Shown here: positions 1 through 12,112 of the stretch, in pieces
Numbering within the stretch: the first letter of the stretch is position 1
Layout: the number at the start of each line of letters is the position of its first letter
Assembly: GCF_016509475.1 (NCBI RefSeq)
Contig: NC_057348.1
Span: 160,127,992-160,191,991 of the forward strand
Direction of reading: 5' to 3'
Length of the DNA stretch: 64,000 nt
DNA from: Prionailurus bengalensis
Lineage: Eukaryota > Chordata > Mammalia > Carnivora > Felidae
Translations under genes and position numbers: made by a program
Notes under the pieces: generated by a model
Told to the model about the DNA's origin: nothing
Databases searched by the model: none
The model's input: the letters and a program-made list of their open reading frames with translations, nothing else

Positions 1-290
1 AAACAGGAACAGGTTTTATCCCTATTTGCCAAAAAATGTGACTAGGGATGTGAAAAACTGCTGATGTTATAGCCTTCTCATGAGGCAATGTGGCCCGTTA
101 GGAGATCAGTTAAATGGCTAAATGTATAGTTTTCTACTGGTAACATGGTTATTCCACTGTTTCCACTACAAAATAACTTAGTTATAGGTCTCTCTGGATA
201 CTTATATTTTCCTTCAAACACAATTTAAGGTACATCTTCAAATCTTGCTTACCAGTGCATTTATTTGAAATCAGTATTGTTTTTATTCAT

Positions 291-507
291 TTTTTAATTT
301 TTAATGTTTGTTTGTTTTTGAGAGAGAGAGAGAGAGTGCACGCATGTGGGGGAGGGGCAGATAGAGAGGGAGACACCAAATCCGAAGCAGGATCCAGGCT
401 CTGAGCTGTCAGCACAGAGCCCGATGCGGGACTAGAACTCCCGCACCGAGAGATCACGATCCGAGCCGAAGTATGACGGTTAACTGAATTAGCCACCCAG
501 GCACCCC
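291..507 (-). mobile_element. tRNA-Lys CanSINE
   Basis: On the minus strand it reads GGGTGCCTGGGTGGCT at the head (near 507) through to a (GA/TC)n stretch and a TTTATT-type tail at about 291-320. It is a nearly full-length copy with moderate divergence. Confidence 0.85.
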
Positions 508-1999
508 TTCAATTTTTTAAACAATGTGAAGCATGGCCTATGAATCCCTTATCCACTGGTGGTCATGTGAACTACCTTACTAATATTTCAATACATATTG
601 ACAGTGAAGCACCTTGGAGAGAGGAAGCTTCTAGACTGACGGCTTTCTCAAATCATCAGGAACAGTGAAGTGGCCCTTACAGTGCACCCTGAAGACTTCC
701 TGAGACTTTACTTCCTCCAGTGGAAGATCTGTTGGTCTCTGGCTGTGCTCTGGAGGCCTGGGAAGGGACCTGGGGATTCCAGGGTACATTCTGCAGCATC
801 ACTGATGACCCTTCTAGCTTTATTGTTGCCATTTCACACACACCTTCTCCCCCCAGTGACTCAATTCAATGGAGATTCCTTGTTGCAGCTTCTCTGAACA
901 TCATTCTGACAGTCTTGTAGGGGAGACCCCGAGGAGTGCCCTCTTTTGTGACCCACTGTCCCTCTGGATTTTGAGCCTCTCTGGGGCCCAGCCATACAGC
1001 CCGGCTCCCTTCTCACAGGTACTTCTCTCCATACATGCACTTGGGCAATTCCCCCCCGCTTCTACAAACTCTGTTCATACTCCTCGTCTACCTCATTATC
1101 TTTTCAAAGTCTGTTGCCATCTCTCACCCATCCTACACTCCAGTTTCTCTGACATTGCAAAGTTTCTGCTTTGTTATCGATCTTGTTATTTGGTGAGTTT
1201 TCAGAGACAGAAGAGGTAGAACCGTAGTCAATTTATCAAGTCCCTGCATCAGGAGTCCTTATATGTTTGCAACTCATAGATATTTATGAGAAATTGACAC
1301 AGCTCCTCTCCACTGCCACAGCAATGTACACACACGCACACAGGACAATCTGCGTAATGCCGGGCGTGAAGATGTATGTGTGCGAGCGAAGAAATACGAT
1401 CATGGGTGGAGTTTTCCCACATACGGTTTGGAGGTTTCATTGCTTTGAGAAATGTGGAAAGTTGTGTCTGTTAAATTTCCACTTTCAAAGAGATTTGTTT
1501 ACTAAATGTCAAACACATACTTTGGTTGCTTACTCCATATCTTGTATGTGACTTGGTACTGAGAATACGGACGGTAATTCTAGTGTGCAGCGAGCTTACG
1601 GCAGAAGTGAGAAAAGACTAACTGTGCTTAGCGTGCTTGGGGGCCATGGCGTAAGTTATGCTCCTGAGACACTTGGGGGATGGACCTAGAACTTGGGGGA
1701 AGGGGACAATCATCAGGAAGGTTTTCCTGAGGAAGCAGTGCTTCCTGAAAGCACTTTCCTGAAGCAGTATTTCTCGAAAATTTATTTAGTGTGTTTGGAA
1801 ACTGTGTCATTAGATGCAGACACATTTAGAATGTTTACAACGTTTTAGTGAATTTTACATTTGCTGTTACATACTAACCTTTCTCATCCCTGATGACGCT
1901 TTTTTCTTCGTTTGTTTTTTATTTTATCTTAAAATATATTTTACCACATCATCTTCCTCAAGAACCGTGAGCATTATTTCTGGGTCAGACTGTTCGCTT
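508..1999. other. Unique intronic DNA
   Basis: No repeat or gene was recognised. Short open frames at 670-1219 overlap in different frames, have no family resemblance and carry no splice context, so they are treated as chance. Confidence 0.6.
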
Positions 2000-2150
2000 C
2001 ATAATTTATGTGTATTCACTTCATTCTCAAAATGGTACTATGGGATAGATACTATCGTTTTCTCTATTTTAGAGATGAGGGGTGGTGAGGCACCACTTTA
2101 ATTTAGTAGAACATGTATCAGTAAACTGGAATCAGCAAGATCCGCCTCAG
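2000..2150 (+). repeat. MIR-like SINE remnant
   Basis: The order TTCATTCTCAAAATGGTACTATGGGATAG-type text, then TTTAGAGATGAGG, follows the MIR core (small Y-rich part, then 'tttacagatgaggaaactgag'). The copy is heavily diverged. Confidence 0.5.
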
Positions 2151-2700
2151 ACACCCTTGCCCTGCAGCCTGTACCCCTCTGCATATTAATACCAATGTTG
2201 ATATTATAAATTATATCGATATTTTTGGACTGTATCACATCACTAAGGTGCTATACATCACCGTAGCCACCAGGTTTTTAAACGTTTGTATTTGCCTTGC
2301 TTATCTTTTTTTTAATTCTTTTACTTTCAACCTCTCTTGGTTCCTGTGTTTCAGGTATGCTTCTTAGAAATAGTATATTGTTGGATTAAAAAAAAGCCAC
2401 TGGCACAACGTGTCTTTGCAGTGTGATGTTCAGTGTTGTGAAAATCAGTTGTAACTGTTGCTGTACTTGAATCTATTTCTACTATCTTATTTTGGTTTTT
2501 TGCTTCTGCTTTTTCTGTGTGCCTTTTATTCTTCCTTCTGCTTGATTAAATCTCTTTAAAAATACATATGCTCCCTCCGCCATCCAGTGTGAAACGTATT
2601 GCCTGTTTTCTTTTCTGTTGTAGGGATTATCGTTATAATTTTTCGTGAAATTTACAAAAGTCAAATGTAACTGAGCATCTTGATCTGTCTTCTTTGGTAT

Positions 2701-3075
2701 GTTAGTCTGATGGGGCTGCCAGCCCAGAATACCGCAGGGTGAGTGGCTTAAGCAACAGAAGTTTATTCTTTCACAGATCTGGACATGGGGCGTCCAAGGT
2801 CTCTGGTGAGGCCTGTCTGCCTCACTTGTAGGATGGCTCCCCAATGGCCACATCCTCACCTGACCTTTCTTCTGGGCACGTGGCGGGGAGAGATTGATCT
2901 CCATGTCTCTTCCTCTTCTTACAAGGACACCAGTCCTAGGGGATCAGGGTCCACCCTTAATGCCTCATTTAACCTTAATTACCACCTCAAACACCTTCTC
3001 TCTAAATGTAGTCACACTGGAGGTTGAGGCTTTCGCATAAGAATTCTGAGAGACACTATTCAGTCCATAACACTT
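2701..3075 (-). mobile_element. MLT1-like MaLR solo LTR
   Basis: It reads as the complement of an MLT1 LTR: GGGCTGCC...GTGGCTTAAGCAACAGAAGTTTATT near the left, ACAAGGACACCAGTCCTA in the middle and CAGTCCATAACA at the right. It is an ancient non-coding LTR inserted in the older LINE; no internal region is present. Confidence 0.75.
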
Positions 3076-3935
3076 GGCGTCATGTAAGTGATCCTCGGCA
3101 CCCTGTATCCTACATTTTAGTTCTGCCTCTTCCTTAACTTTAGTATTAGCTTTAAAAAAATTTTTTTTTATGTGGTCGATGTATTTTTAGATTTTTCCCA
3201 TGTTTGCCATTTGTTTCCCCTCTTACCATGCCTTCCTGTATTTCTTTCCTTTCTGGACTTAGTTCCTTTTGCTTTGACGCACATTCTCTAGTTATTAGAT
3301 GATTTTTAATGGGTGGGGGGGGGGTGTTGGTGGTAATGTGCTTTAATTTTGTCTTTGTCTGAAAATGTTTTAATTTCGCTTTTTCTCTTGTTGGATATTT
3401 TAGTTTGAGCTACAATTATGGATTGGAATTCTATTTTCTTTTGGCACCTTGAACATATTCTGCACTCCACCTTCCATTTTCCCTTATTAAGAGGTTTCCT
3501 TTCTGCTTCCGGACTCATCTGTTGTCTTTCTAGCTACTGGTGTGCTCCTAGGTGATGTAATTTTACACTATTCTGTGTCTGTTAGATTTCTTTTTAAAAG
3601 AAATTTGGGGGAATTATTGTCTTCCTTGAATCTGAATTTTTAACGCCTTCTGGAAAATTCTCAGGTACTGTACCTTTGAATTCTTTCATCATTCTCTCCT
3701 CTCCTGAAATTTTAATCAAATACATGTTAGACCTCTTTTCCATCTATCACACTGTAAAATTTATATTTAATATTTTAATCACTTTTCATTTCTGGACTAC
3801 ATTGTGGGTATCCAAATCTTTCAGTGTACAAATACAGTCTATAATTTTATCTCCTGTGCTTAATGCAACTAATGAGTTTTTACTTTCAATAATATATTTT
3901 AATTCCTGGAAGATCTCCTTTCTTATATGTCAAAT

Positions 3936-3951
3936 CTGACTGGTTCCTTTT
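3936..3951. repeat. Target-site duplication, left copy
   Basis: Sixteen bases identical to 4181-4196, bounding the SINE between them. Confidence 0.9.
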
Positions 3952-4180
3952 TTAAAAATTTATTTATTTATTTTGAGAGAGAGAGAGAAAGAGCACAAGC
4001 AGGGGAGGGCAGAGAGAGAGGAGAAAGAGAATCCCAAGCAGACTCTGCACTGACATTCCGCACCCCCACCCCCCCCGCCCCCCCCCACGATGTGGGAATC
4101 GAACTCAGGAACCGTGAGATCATGATCTGAGCTGAAACCAAGAGTCAGATGCTTTACCGACTGAGCCACCCAGGTGCCCC
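3952..4180 (-). mobile_element. CanSINE with perfect 16-bp target duplication
   Basis: The element is flanked by identical copies of CTGACTGGTTCCTTTT at 3936-3951 and 4181-4196. The head GGGGGCACCTGGGTGGCT lies at the right and the A-rich tail at the left (poly-T on +). It interrupts the old antisense LINE. Confidence 0.93.
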
Positions 4181-4860
4181 CTGACTGGTTCCTTTTAATA
4201 TTACCTCATTTCTTTCTTACATATTTGTTTCCACTTTTTATTTCTTTAATTTTTTTTGATGTTTTACCATATTCCCAACCCTAAATCTGAAATTCATGGG
4301 GACCAGATTTTTGTCTGTGATGTTTCTGCTTAATCTTGTTCATTATTTTTGTCTTCTTATGTTTTGTATCTTTGGATTGTGAGTTTGAATTTCTCAGGTT
4401 TTTGTCTTTAAGAATCCTATAATTCCAGAGTCAATCCAGAGAAGAGTTATACTGCCTTCAAAAGACAGCAGTTTGGAACCATTTTTTCTATTTTAATTTC
4501 TTCACTTTGGGCTTATACCCTATTGTTAGTGTAAATTTGAAAGCCATAATTTTATGTAGCAAACCTGTGGTTTATGAATTCTTAGGAAGGTTTTTTTTTT
4601 TGGTTTGTTTTTCTTTTTCTTTCTATAAGCTAGGAAAAGAGAGATAAATTTCCTTGTCATCTTTCTTTGCTGACTAGTGGATTTTTCTCCAGTATCTGCT
4701 TCTACTGAGATTTTAACATTTTTAGGCTTTATGTGGTGGTGGTGTTGGGTTGGGGGAGGGAGTCTCCTATTTTTACACAGCGTCCAACACTTGATTTTTA
4801 ATTCTGCCTGGCCTTTAAAACCCAAACCTCTGCATTTTTATCTAGCATTTCTAGTTTTGA

Positions 4861-5960
4861 ACTGGAAAAATTTAAGACTTCTTACATTGCCATATCGTAG
4901 GAAATGGAATTCTCTAGAGATTAGTATTTTGATCACTTTCCTAAATATTCTATAATATAATCTGTAATATTATTGAGTGTCAAATACTGTTAAATTATCT
5001 CATAGTAGAGAATTTATGTTAAAATAAAAATAGAGATATAGTAAAAATTTTACAAATGTCTTCATATGCAATGAGTCTTTTTTTGTTTGTTTGTTTGTTT
5101 GTTTAAAGCTCAGAATAGATAATGTTAACCTTACAGGAAAAATATTATTAGGCAATATAAGTTAGTGAAATCTGAAGCATTTTCAAAGTATTTTGCCTTC
5201 ACACTCTGACTTTATACTTTGTTGGTGAATATGGAGACATTGTCACAACAGAAAAAAGCATGTCTTTATACTGAATGCAAACCATTGAAGTCTCAAAAGC
5301 TCAGGCCAAGGGCAGTAAGGTCGTCAACAGCAATAACAGAAATGGTAACAACAAAGAAGAGAAGGAGGAAGAGGAAGGATGGGTCAAGGGCTCCTAATTT
5401 GGTCCAAGCATCCTTCTAAGCATCAAGCCCCCCCCCCAAAAAAAAGGAGGCAGAAATGTGTTCTTCAGCTACAAAACCAAGAGCCAGTCCTACAAATAAA
5501 GCACTTCTTTCCTACCCACTTTGCAAGTGACTCCTATAATAGAGCCTCACAGTCTGGCTTTGTATTGATTTGAAGTTAACTTCTAGAATGTCAAATGTAC
5601 TCATATTTAGAAGCATTCTAAAGCCGATAGAAATTGTGTTAGATTTCCTAGTACTTTGGATTACCCATATCATCTTAATGCAGATGACTGTGACTTTGGT
5701 TCGTGTTTATATTTTTCTGGTTCACATTTAAAAATACTAATAATAAATCTAAAAAGGCAGAATCTTTTCCCCTTTGAAGTATTAAAAAATATGTGCTTTC
5801 AAAATGGGAATATTTGTGAAAGCGATAAGAAACTAATTCCTTATTTTCTCCAGAGTGAAAAATAAATCTTTCAAATATCAAAATATTTTTTAAATGTGAG
5901 AGATTAACCATGTCCTTTATCAAAGCTGTGCAATTAAACAGGATCGTAATAATAATAGTA
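4861..5960. other. Unique AT-rich intron
   Basis: Contains a (TTTG)n run at 5082-5104 and a short A/C homopolymer patch near 5430-5447. No gene or repeat family was recognised. Confidence 0.6.
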
Positions 5961-5961
5961 G

Positions 5962-6095
5962 AGTTGCCATTATTGAGAACCTCCTCCAGTAAATGTGCTG
6001 GTTACTTTCTGTATAATATTTAATGTTCACAAAAACTACAGAAACAGGGAATTCTTACTTATTTTTTCAGAAATAGGGGACTATTAATCTTGTTT
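5962..6095 (+). repeat. MIR-like SINE remnant
   Basis: TTATTGAGAACCTCC..., AATATTTAATGTTCACAAAA... and TTCAGAAATAGGGGA follow the order of MIR ('tactatgtgccag', 'atttaatcctcacaa', 'tttacagatgagg'). Confidence 0.55.
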
Positions 6096-6119
6096 TAAAA
6101 TGAAACTGAAGTTGTTAAG

Positions 6120-6430
6120 GGGGGGCAAGGAAACGGGAAATGCGAGGGTGTTGGTCAAATGATACAAAGTTGCAGTGTAGGAGGAGTGAGTCTAGAAATC
6201 TAATGTATAACATGAAGACTGTAGTTAATCATATTGTATTGTGTACTGGAAATTTGCTAAGAGAATAGACTGTGAGTTCTCTCACCACACACAAAAATGG
6301 TAACTATGTGAAAAGTGGATATGTGAACTAGCTTTACTGTAGTAACCATTTCACTGTGTATATGTACGTGAAAACATCATGTTTTACCATTAAACACCAT
6401 TAAATACATACATTTTTATTAAAAAATAAT
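6120..6430 (+). mobile_element. Old L1 3'-end fragment
   Basis: The run from ATACAAAGTTGCAGT through ATGTATAACATGAAGACTGTAGTTAA to AACTATGTGAAAAGTGGATATG matches the 3' untranslated region of older mammalian L1. It has no coding part. Confidence 0.6.
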
Positions 6431-7508
6431 AAATTACAAAAGAAAAGGATGGGATTGGTGACCCTTTCAAGAACACATACGTACGTAACTAATATGAAGC
6501 AGACTGGGATTCCAGCCATTTCTAGTATTCTGCCGCCCACACTCCTGACCAGTTAGATTGCATTTTACAAAACATTGCATTATTCCATTGTAATTAACAG
6601 ACTGCTTATACTTGCGAAGAAGAATCAAGAAAACAATACTATTTTATTTTGTGAAAGTATGAATGTGTCTATTTTATGTATTAGATACAGTGACAGGCTT
6701 TGGTCCTAAGAAATTAAGGTTATCAAATGTAAGTCTTTTATTTTGTATTTTGTACTTTTGCTATGTATGAATACACAACTACGTCTTAAAAGACTTAATA
6801 TTTTTAAAAAGACATAAAAGAGTCAAATTATTCAGTTTGGTAATTCTGCTCTTTTTTTTAATGGTTGCCTCCGGGCAACTATGGCTTTTTAAATTATATT
6901 ATACAATTTGATTTGCAAATGGATAACTATCCCAATTTTTCAAGACACCTAGTCTGCTTCTCTGGTTTTCTTTTATCCTCTATGGTCTTACAATTTTCTT
7001 CATTACTATTAAAGAGACTCAGAAATATGTCCACTATCTTTTAAGTTTCTGCTAATTTTTTTTATAAACACAGTTAACATATCTTACAATTTTTATAGGA
7101 AGATAGGAGGGGAGATCCACAGATAAGTTTATTTGGAAATAATTGATCTTGCTAAGGCAATAAGTTTTTTAATAAATATTAAGTTTTTATAATATACCAG
7201 GGTTTATAATATATATAAGGTTTATACTAAGGTTTGTAATACACTAAGGCTTATATAAGGTTTTAAATATTCTAAATTATTACTCTAGCTAAGTGGTCTA
7301 CTAAATTATATGAAATTAATCTTAATTAAGTAAAATCAATCCAATTAGTAAGGGCATTTAAAAAAAGTTATTTCCTTTTCCTAATCTATGATACCATATT
7401 TTATAAAACATTATAACATATTTTGCATTTAGAAAACTAAAACATTAGAGGGAAAGAAAGACCTTGGAAGTTTTTTGTTTTTTGTTTGTTTTTTAAAAAT
7501 TCCTGTTA
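6431..7508. other. Unique, very AT-rich intron
   Basis: Many short TATA- and TTTATAATATA-like repeats near 7160-7260 form a degenerate AT array. No gene was seen. Confidence 0.6.
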
Positions 7509-7713
7509 GAGGCACCTAGGTGGCTCAGTCGGTTAAGCTTTTGACTTCGGCTCAGTTGGTGATCTCATGGCTCTGTGAGATCGAGCCCTACATAGGGTTC
7601 TGTGCTGTCAGTGCAGAGCCTGCTTCTATCCTGTCTCCCTCTCTCTCTGCCCCTCCCCTGCGCACACATGTACTCTCTTCTGCCAGAAATAAACATTAAA
7701 AATTCTTTTAATT
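7509..7713 (+). mobile_element. CanSINE
   Basis: Head GAGGCACCTAGGTGGCTCAG, B-box-like GAGATCGAGCCC and tail AATAAACATTAAA. Moderately diverged. It is followed by a second SINE in the same direction after a few bases. Confidence 0.85.
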
Positions 7714-7724
7714 AAGAAAATCTT

Positions 7725-7927
7725 GGGGTGCCTGGGTGGCTCAGTCAGTTGAGCGTCCAACTGTAACTCAGGTCATGATCTCACAGTTCGTGAGTTTGAG
7801 CCCCGCATCAGGCTCTGTGCAGAGAGTTTGGAGCCTGGAGCCTGCTTCGGATTCTGTGCCTCCCTCTCTCTCTGCCGCAACCCACTAGCATTCTGTCTCT
7901 GTCTCTCTCAAAAATAAATAAACATTA
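7725..7927 (+). mobile_element. CanSINE with 10-bp target duplication
   Basis: Head GGGGTGCCTGGGTGGCTCAG and tail AAAAATAAATAAACATTAAA. AAGAAAATCT occurs at 7714-7723 and 7928-7937, flanking the element. This copy landed in or beside the tail of the preceding SINE. Confidence 0.88.
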
Positions 7928-7987
7928 AAGAAAATCTCGTTAATTCATTTTATCAAATAAATAAGACTCCTGATCAGGTTGTAACAT

Positions 7988-7994
7988 CAGACGA

Positions 7995-8043
<49 letters not shown>

Positions 8044-8311
8044 CACATATACATGTGTGTATATACATATATGTGTGTGTGTGTATGTATATATATATAT
8101 ATTTTTTTTTTGAGGGAGAGAGATAGAGTAAAGTACAAGTGGGGAGGGGGCAGAGAGAGAGATGATCCCAATCAGGCTTCACTCTTAGCACAGAGACCAA
8201 TGCAGAACTTGATGCGGGGCTTGATCGCATGACCACAAGATCATGACCTGAGCAGAAATCAAGAGTCGATGCTCAACTGACTGAGCCACCCAGGTGCCCC
8301 CAGACTAATAT
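7988..8311 (-). mobile_element. CanSINE whose tail became a compound microsatellite
   Basis: The SINE body is 8102-8300 on the minus strand. The likely target duplication is CAGACGAATAT at 7988-7998 and CAGACTAATAT at 8301-8311 (10 of 11 match). The left copy lies outside the (TG)n/(TA)n array, so the array appears to have grown within the element's A-rich tail. Confidence 0.8.
7998..8101. repeat. Compound (TG)n / (TA)n microsatellite
   Basis: About 21 uninterrupted TG units are followed by mixed TATACA, TGTGTG and (TA)n blocks, then a T run. Confidence 0.95.
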
Positions 8312-8317
8312 TATTAA

Positions 8318-8772
8318 AAGAGATCAGGTGGGCTTTGTGCTGGAGGCAGATTGGGAGTGAGTGGTGGGGAGCTCTGCCAGCCAGGGCTCAGGTGGCGAAG
8401 GACAGACTTACAGGACTGTTTAAAAGGGGGGACTGACACGATGTGACCGGTGCACTTCAGGGAGTGAGGATAGAGGTGCCGGGGAGACTCTGGTTGTTTA
8501 ATGTGTGCAACATTTTAGATGAAACGGCAGTGAAGGCTTTTTGAGTGACTGCTAAGAGGGGGACGATGATCGAATACCAACGGGGATCAAGAATAACATG
8601 TTGAGTTGTGAACATGTGTGACACATTGGAACAGAGAACTTTAAGAAGCTTCTGGATACATCAGTCCTGAGCTTAGAGGAAAAACCTGCGATGGAGATTC
8701 ACTGGAGAGATAAGTCATCGAGTAGGTAGTTGAAGCAATGGGTTGGCTAGGATGATATTTTCCTTTTTTTTT
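8318..8772 (-). mobile_element. L2 (LINE-2) remnant
   Basis: Read on +, it follows the complement of L2: GGGGGGACTGACACGATGTGACC, then CATTGGAACAGAGAACTTTAAG, then GAGTAGGTAGTTGAAGCAATGGG. It is diverged and non-coding. The first 130 bases have a partner at 12113. Confidence 0.55.
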
Positions 8773-8998
8773 TTAAAAATGTTTATTTATTATTTTTTTT
8801 TTGAGAGAGAGAGAGAGAGAGAGAGACAGAGCCTGAGCAGGGGAGGATCAGAGAGAGAGGGAGACGCAGAATCCGAAGCAGGCTCCAGGCTCTGAGCTGT
8901 TAGTACAGAGCCCGACAGGGGGCTCGAACCCATGAACCGTGAGATCATGACCTGAGCCAAAGTGAGAAGCTTAACCGACTGAGCCACTCAGGCGCCCT
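8773..8998 (-). mobile_element. CanSINE
   Basis: Complement of the full element: T-rich tail and (GA)n at the left, TGAGCCACTCAGGCGCC head at the right. It abuts an antisense L1 on its right. Confidence 0.9.
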
Positions 8999-9000
8999 CC

Positions 9001-9356
9001 TCTTTTTTTAATTGAAGTATAGTTAACATACAGTGTTATATTAGTTTCAGGTGTTCAATACAGTGACTCAACAATTCTGCACATTACTCAGTACTCATCA
9101 CAGTACGTGTACTCTTAACCCCCTTTATCTATTACACCCATCCCTCCACCCAAGTCCCCTTGCCATCTACCAGTTTGTTGTCTGTATTTAAGAGTCTGTT
9201 GTTTGTTTGTCTGTTTTGTTTTGTAAGTTTCATTCATATGAATGAAATAGTATGGTATTTGTATTTATCTGTGTGACTTACTTCACTTAGCATTATACCC
9301 TGTAGGTCCATACATGTTGTTGCAGATGGCAGGCTTTTTTATGGCTGAGTAATTTC

Positions 9357-9395
<39 letters not shown>

Positions 9396-9868
9396 TCTTT
9401 ATCCACTCATCTATGGGTGGACACTTGGTTTGCCGCCATATCTTGGCTATTGTAAATAATGTTGCAGTAAACATAGAGGTGCGTGTTTCGTTTTGAATTA
9501 GCGTTTTCTTTTCTTTTCTTAGACACACAGTAGTATGATTCCTAGATCAAAGGGTGGTTCTATTTTTAATTTTTTGAAGAACCTCCATACTGATTTCCAC
9601 AGTGGCTGCACCAGTTTGCATTCCCACCAACAGTGCACAGGGATTCCTTTTTCTCCACATCTTCACCAACACTTGTTGTCTCTTATCTTTTTAATTTTAG
9701 CCATTATGCCAAGTGTAAGGTGATATCTCATCATGGTTTTGACTTGCATTTCCCTGATGATTGGTGATGTTTAGCATCTTTTCACATGTCTATTCGCCAT
9801 TTGTACATGTTCTTTGGGAAAATGTATGTTCAGATCCTCTGCTCATTTTTTGGATAGGACCACTTTTG
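9001..9868 (-). mobile_element. L1 3'-end fragment, antisense
   Basis: Contains GAAGTATAGTTAACATACAG, TTTCACTTAGCATTATACCC, AATAATGTTGCAGTAAACATA and TGCATTTCCCTGATGATTGG, which are complements of carnivore L1 ORF2 end and 3' UTR. Stops are frequent. It holds a (GT)n array at 9358-9394. Confidence 0.85.
9358..9394. repeat. (GT)n microsatellite inside L1
   Basis: About 18 GT units lie between GGCTGAGTAATTTC and ATCTTTATCCACTCATC, the site where several other L1 copies here also hold dinucleotide arrays. Confidence 0.95.
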
Positions 9869-10309
9869 TGCAGAGACTACCAAGAAAACAGACCTAGCCC
9901 AGGACAAACTGACAGACTCCTACATTTATATACCAAGTAGAAGACAAGAAATCAGTAAAGGAGGTTAAAGTAAGATTGCTAGAAAAGTGTAAAGAAAACC
10001 CTGGATAGTATAACACTGTGAGCTGAGAAAGGAAATATTCAAGAAGAGAGAATGGCCTCTCAGACTCTTCACATGTTTGCATTATATTTACTCCTACAGA
10101 TAGGTAGTAATAATGTTAAATAATTAAAACAAGTATATTCATGTTTCTGAGCTTATCTTCCTGATGAGATTTTAATATTCTTGAAGACAAAAATAATGTA
10201 GTTTTGAGTGTTTAATAAATACAAGAATGACTGAAATAATTTAAACCATTTGGAATAAAAGAAACGATGATGATGATACTTTCTAGATCTCTGGTATATA
10301 CCAGAGACC
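9869..10309. other. Unique intron
   Basis: No repeat family or gene was recognised. Confidence 0.6.
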
Positions 10310-10470
10310 ACAGTTTTCTAGGCACTTAATTCATGTGTATGTCCCAATTAATAATTCACAACAGCCTCCTATACTGGAGTATCATAATTTTCTCTATACA
10401 TAAAGAGACAAGGAGCAGGGCATTTAATTAATTTACCTAGGGTCAAAAAGAGATAGAGACAAAATCCCTG
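10310..10470 (+). repeat. MIR-like SINE remnant
   Basis: CTAGGCACTTAATTCATG, TAATTCACAACAGCCTCC, then ACCTAGGGTCAAAAAG correspond in order to the MIR consensus. Confidence 0.6.
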
Positions 10471-10699
10471 GCCGTGTATGTTACACTCATTCATTATATA
10501 TTAAAAAAAAAACAGAAAAATAAACATACGTGTAATAAATAGATAACTTACTAAATTTAAAAAGCCAACATATTAAATAATTTACATAGTTAAAATTAGC
10601 TCAAAAATTATCTCCAAAGAAATCAGCCTTCACTAGTATACTGCTACTTTAAAATAAACTTCTAGAATCACTACAGTCTCTCTGCTTGCCCACTTCTTA

Positions 10700-11560
10700 G
10701 GTGCTACTTCAAGACTCCAGTTTGCCATCCACACCCACCTCTATAGCTCTCCCATGTTTCCCACTAATCTAAACGGTAAACCCATGTGAAAGCCTCAGTC
10801 TTCACATAATTTGGTCGTGTGATCACTCACACTCACCAGTGATGGTGATGACCATTCCTTCACCTCGTTGATATCATTTCTTGGTTTCTCTTTTACTTCT
10901 TTCCAGATTTTCTTGACTGGTTTATTTTTCTGATACCACCCATGGTACATAGATGATTTCTAGAGTCCAACCTTGGGTTTCTTTGCTTAGCATACTATCC
11001 AATTTCTTCACTCAATTTCTGCTACTTCCAGAACATAATTACTCCCAGAGCTTTTTCAAATTCTGAACTCTCCCCTGATATCCAGACATTAGTGTTAACC
11101 TGTAGATTGAACATTTTACCTTACATATCCCCTGGCTACTTCAGTCTTGGAAAGTTCAGTTTTGAGCTGGTCAAAACCCACCCACGACACTCTCCAGTCC
11201 CCTTTCATCCTGCTCCTTAAAGGCCGGATGCTCTTTCTGTGTCCCCTCTGTTGGGAAAGTCAAAAGCATTCATCAAGTTGCTCAGCCATAAATCTAAGAG
11301 TCATTCTAGCAGTGGCTCTCTGTGCATGGTCCTTGTTTCCAGTGCATCAGCCAGTTCTGTCTAGAAAGTATCTTTCATCCATTTCCTCTATGTTAGCTTT
11401 ATTGACATATTCTGGATAAGAGTTCGGAGCTTCTTCAGTGTCTCTATTATGAGACAATCCCTGCTTCTGGTCTCCCCTCTGCCAGCCTATTCTCATTTCT
11501 ATCAGAGAATAACGTGACACAAAAGATAGCATCATTTTCTTGCTCATAGTCCTTCGTTGT
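10700..11560 (+). mobile_element. Probable L2 coding-region remnant
   Basis: Text such as GAACTCTCCCCTGATATCCAGAC and AATCTAAGAGTCATTCTAGCAG parallels the L2 reverse-transcriptase region ('ctcccctgaactccagac', 'aaccttggagtcatcc'). Frame is lost throughout. Assignment is by eye. Confidence 0.45.
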
Positions 11561-12112
11561 CTGTTTGCTTCTCCAACAGACAACCATAGACCCTCAGCAG
11601 GAGTCTGAGTCTCCTGGCGTTTACATTCCAGTAATTGTAGAAATGACTGTAACTGCTTATACAATATCTCAGATGTCAATAAGGGTTATGAAGAAAAATG
11701 GGTCGGGTAGAGAGGGCAGAGCACTAAGAGCGGGGAGTGTTATCCCACCCACGGCCAGCAAAGACCTGTTGGATGAGACCACTGCAGCACAGCCCCAAAG
11801 GACATGAAGACGCAAGGTTAAACATCCCCTCATTCCAGAACAAAAAGCCAAACCTCCATTCAATTACCATTCACCTGACAAATGCAGAGAGGTCCACAGG
11901 TCTGGAGTCTGATATAGATGATGTTGTAAAGGTTACCTTCAGCCTATTAAACAGTAAATTTTGTTTCCACACTGACAACAGACACCTTATATCTTGACTA
12001 TCTCCTAAGATTAGTAGGCTGGTGAACTTTATGGCATATCAGTTTCTCAACAAATACAATTTTTGATAAATTCATAGAGAAGGCAATATTACTGAGATCA
12101 TGAAACTGAAAG
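11561..12112. other. Unique intron
   Basis: Short open frames on both strands at 11565-11997 overlap one another and match nothing recognised. Confidence 0.55.

Larger units (their letters stand above)
2270..4860 (-). mobile_element. Old antisense L1-type LINE, interrupted
   Basis: Three blocks (about 2270-2700, 3076-3951 and 4197-4860) read as an old antisense L1. Recognisable stretches include TTTTACTTTCAACCTCTCTTGG and GTCTTTGTCTGAAAATGTTT, which resemble the T-rich complement of mammalian L1M sequence. An LTR at 2701-3075 and a SINE at 3952-4180 sit inside it. Many stops; no coding capacity. The subfamily is not assigned. Confidence 0.5.

Noticed and set aside
670..1219. Overlapping ORFs as a missed exon
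   Set aside because: No acceptor/donor pair in frame and no likeness to Caspr2 or another family.
7940..8236. ORFs of Thr-His or Cys-Val repeats
   Set aside because: They are translations of the (TG)n microsatellite.
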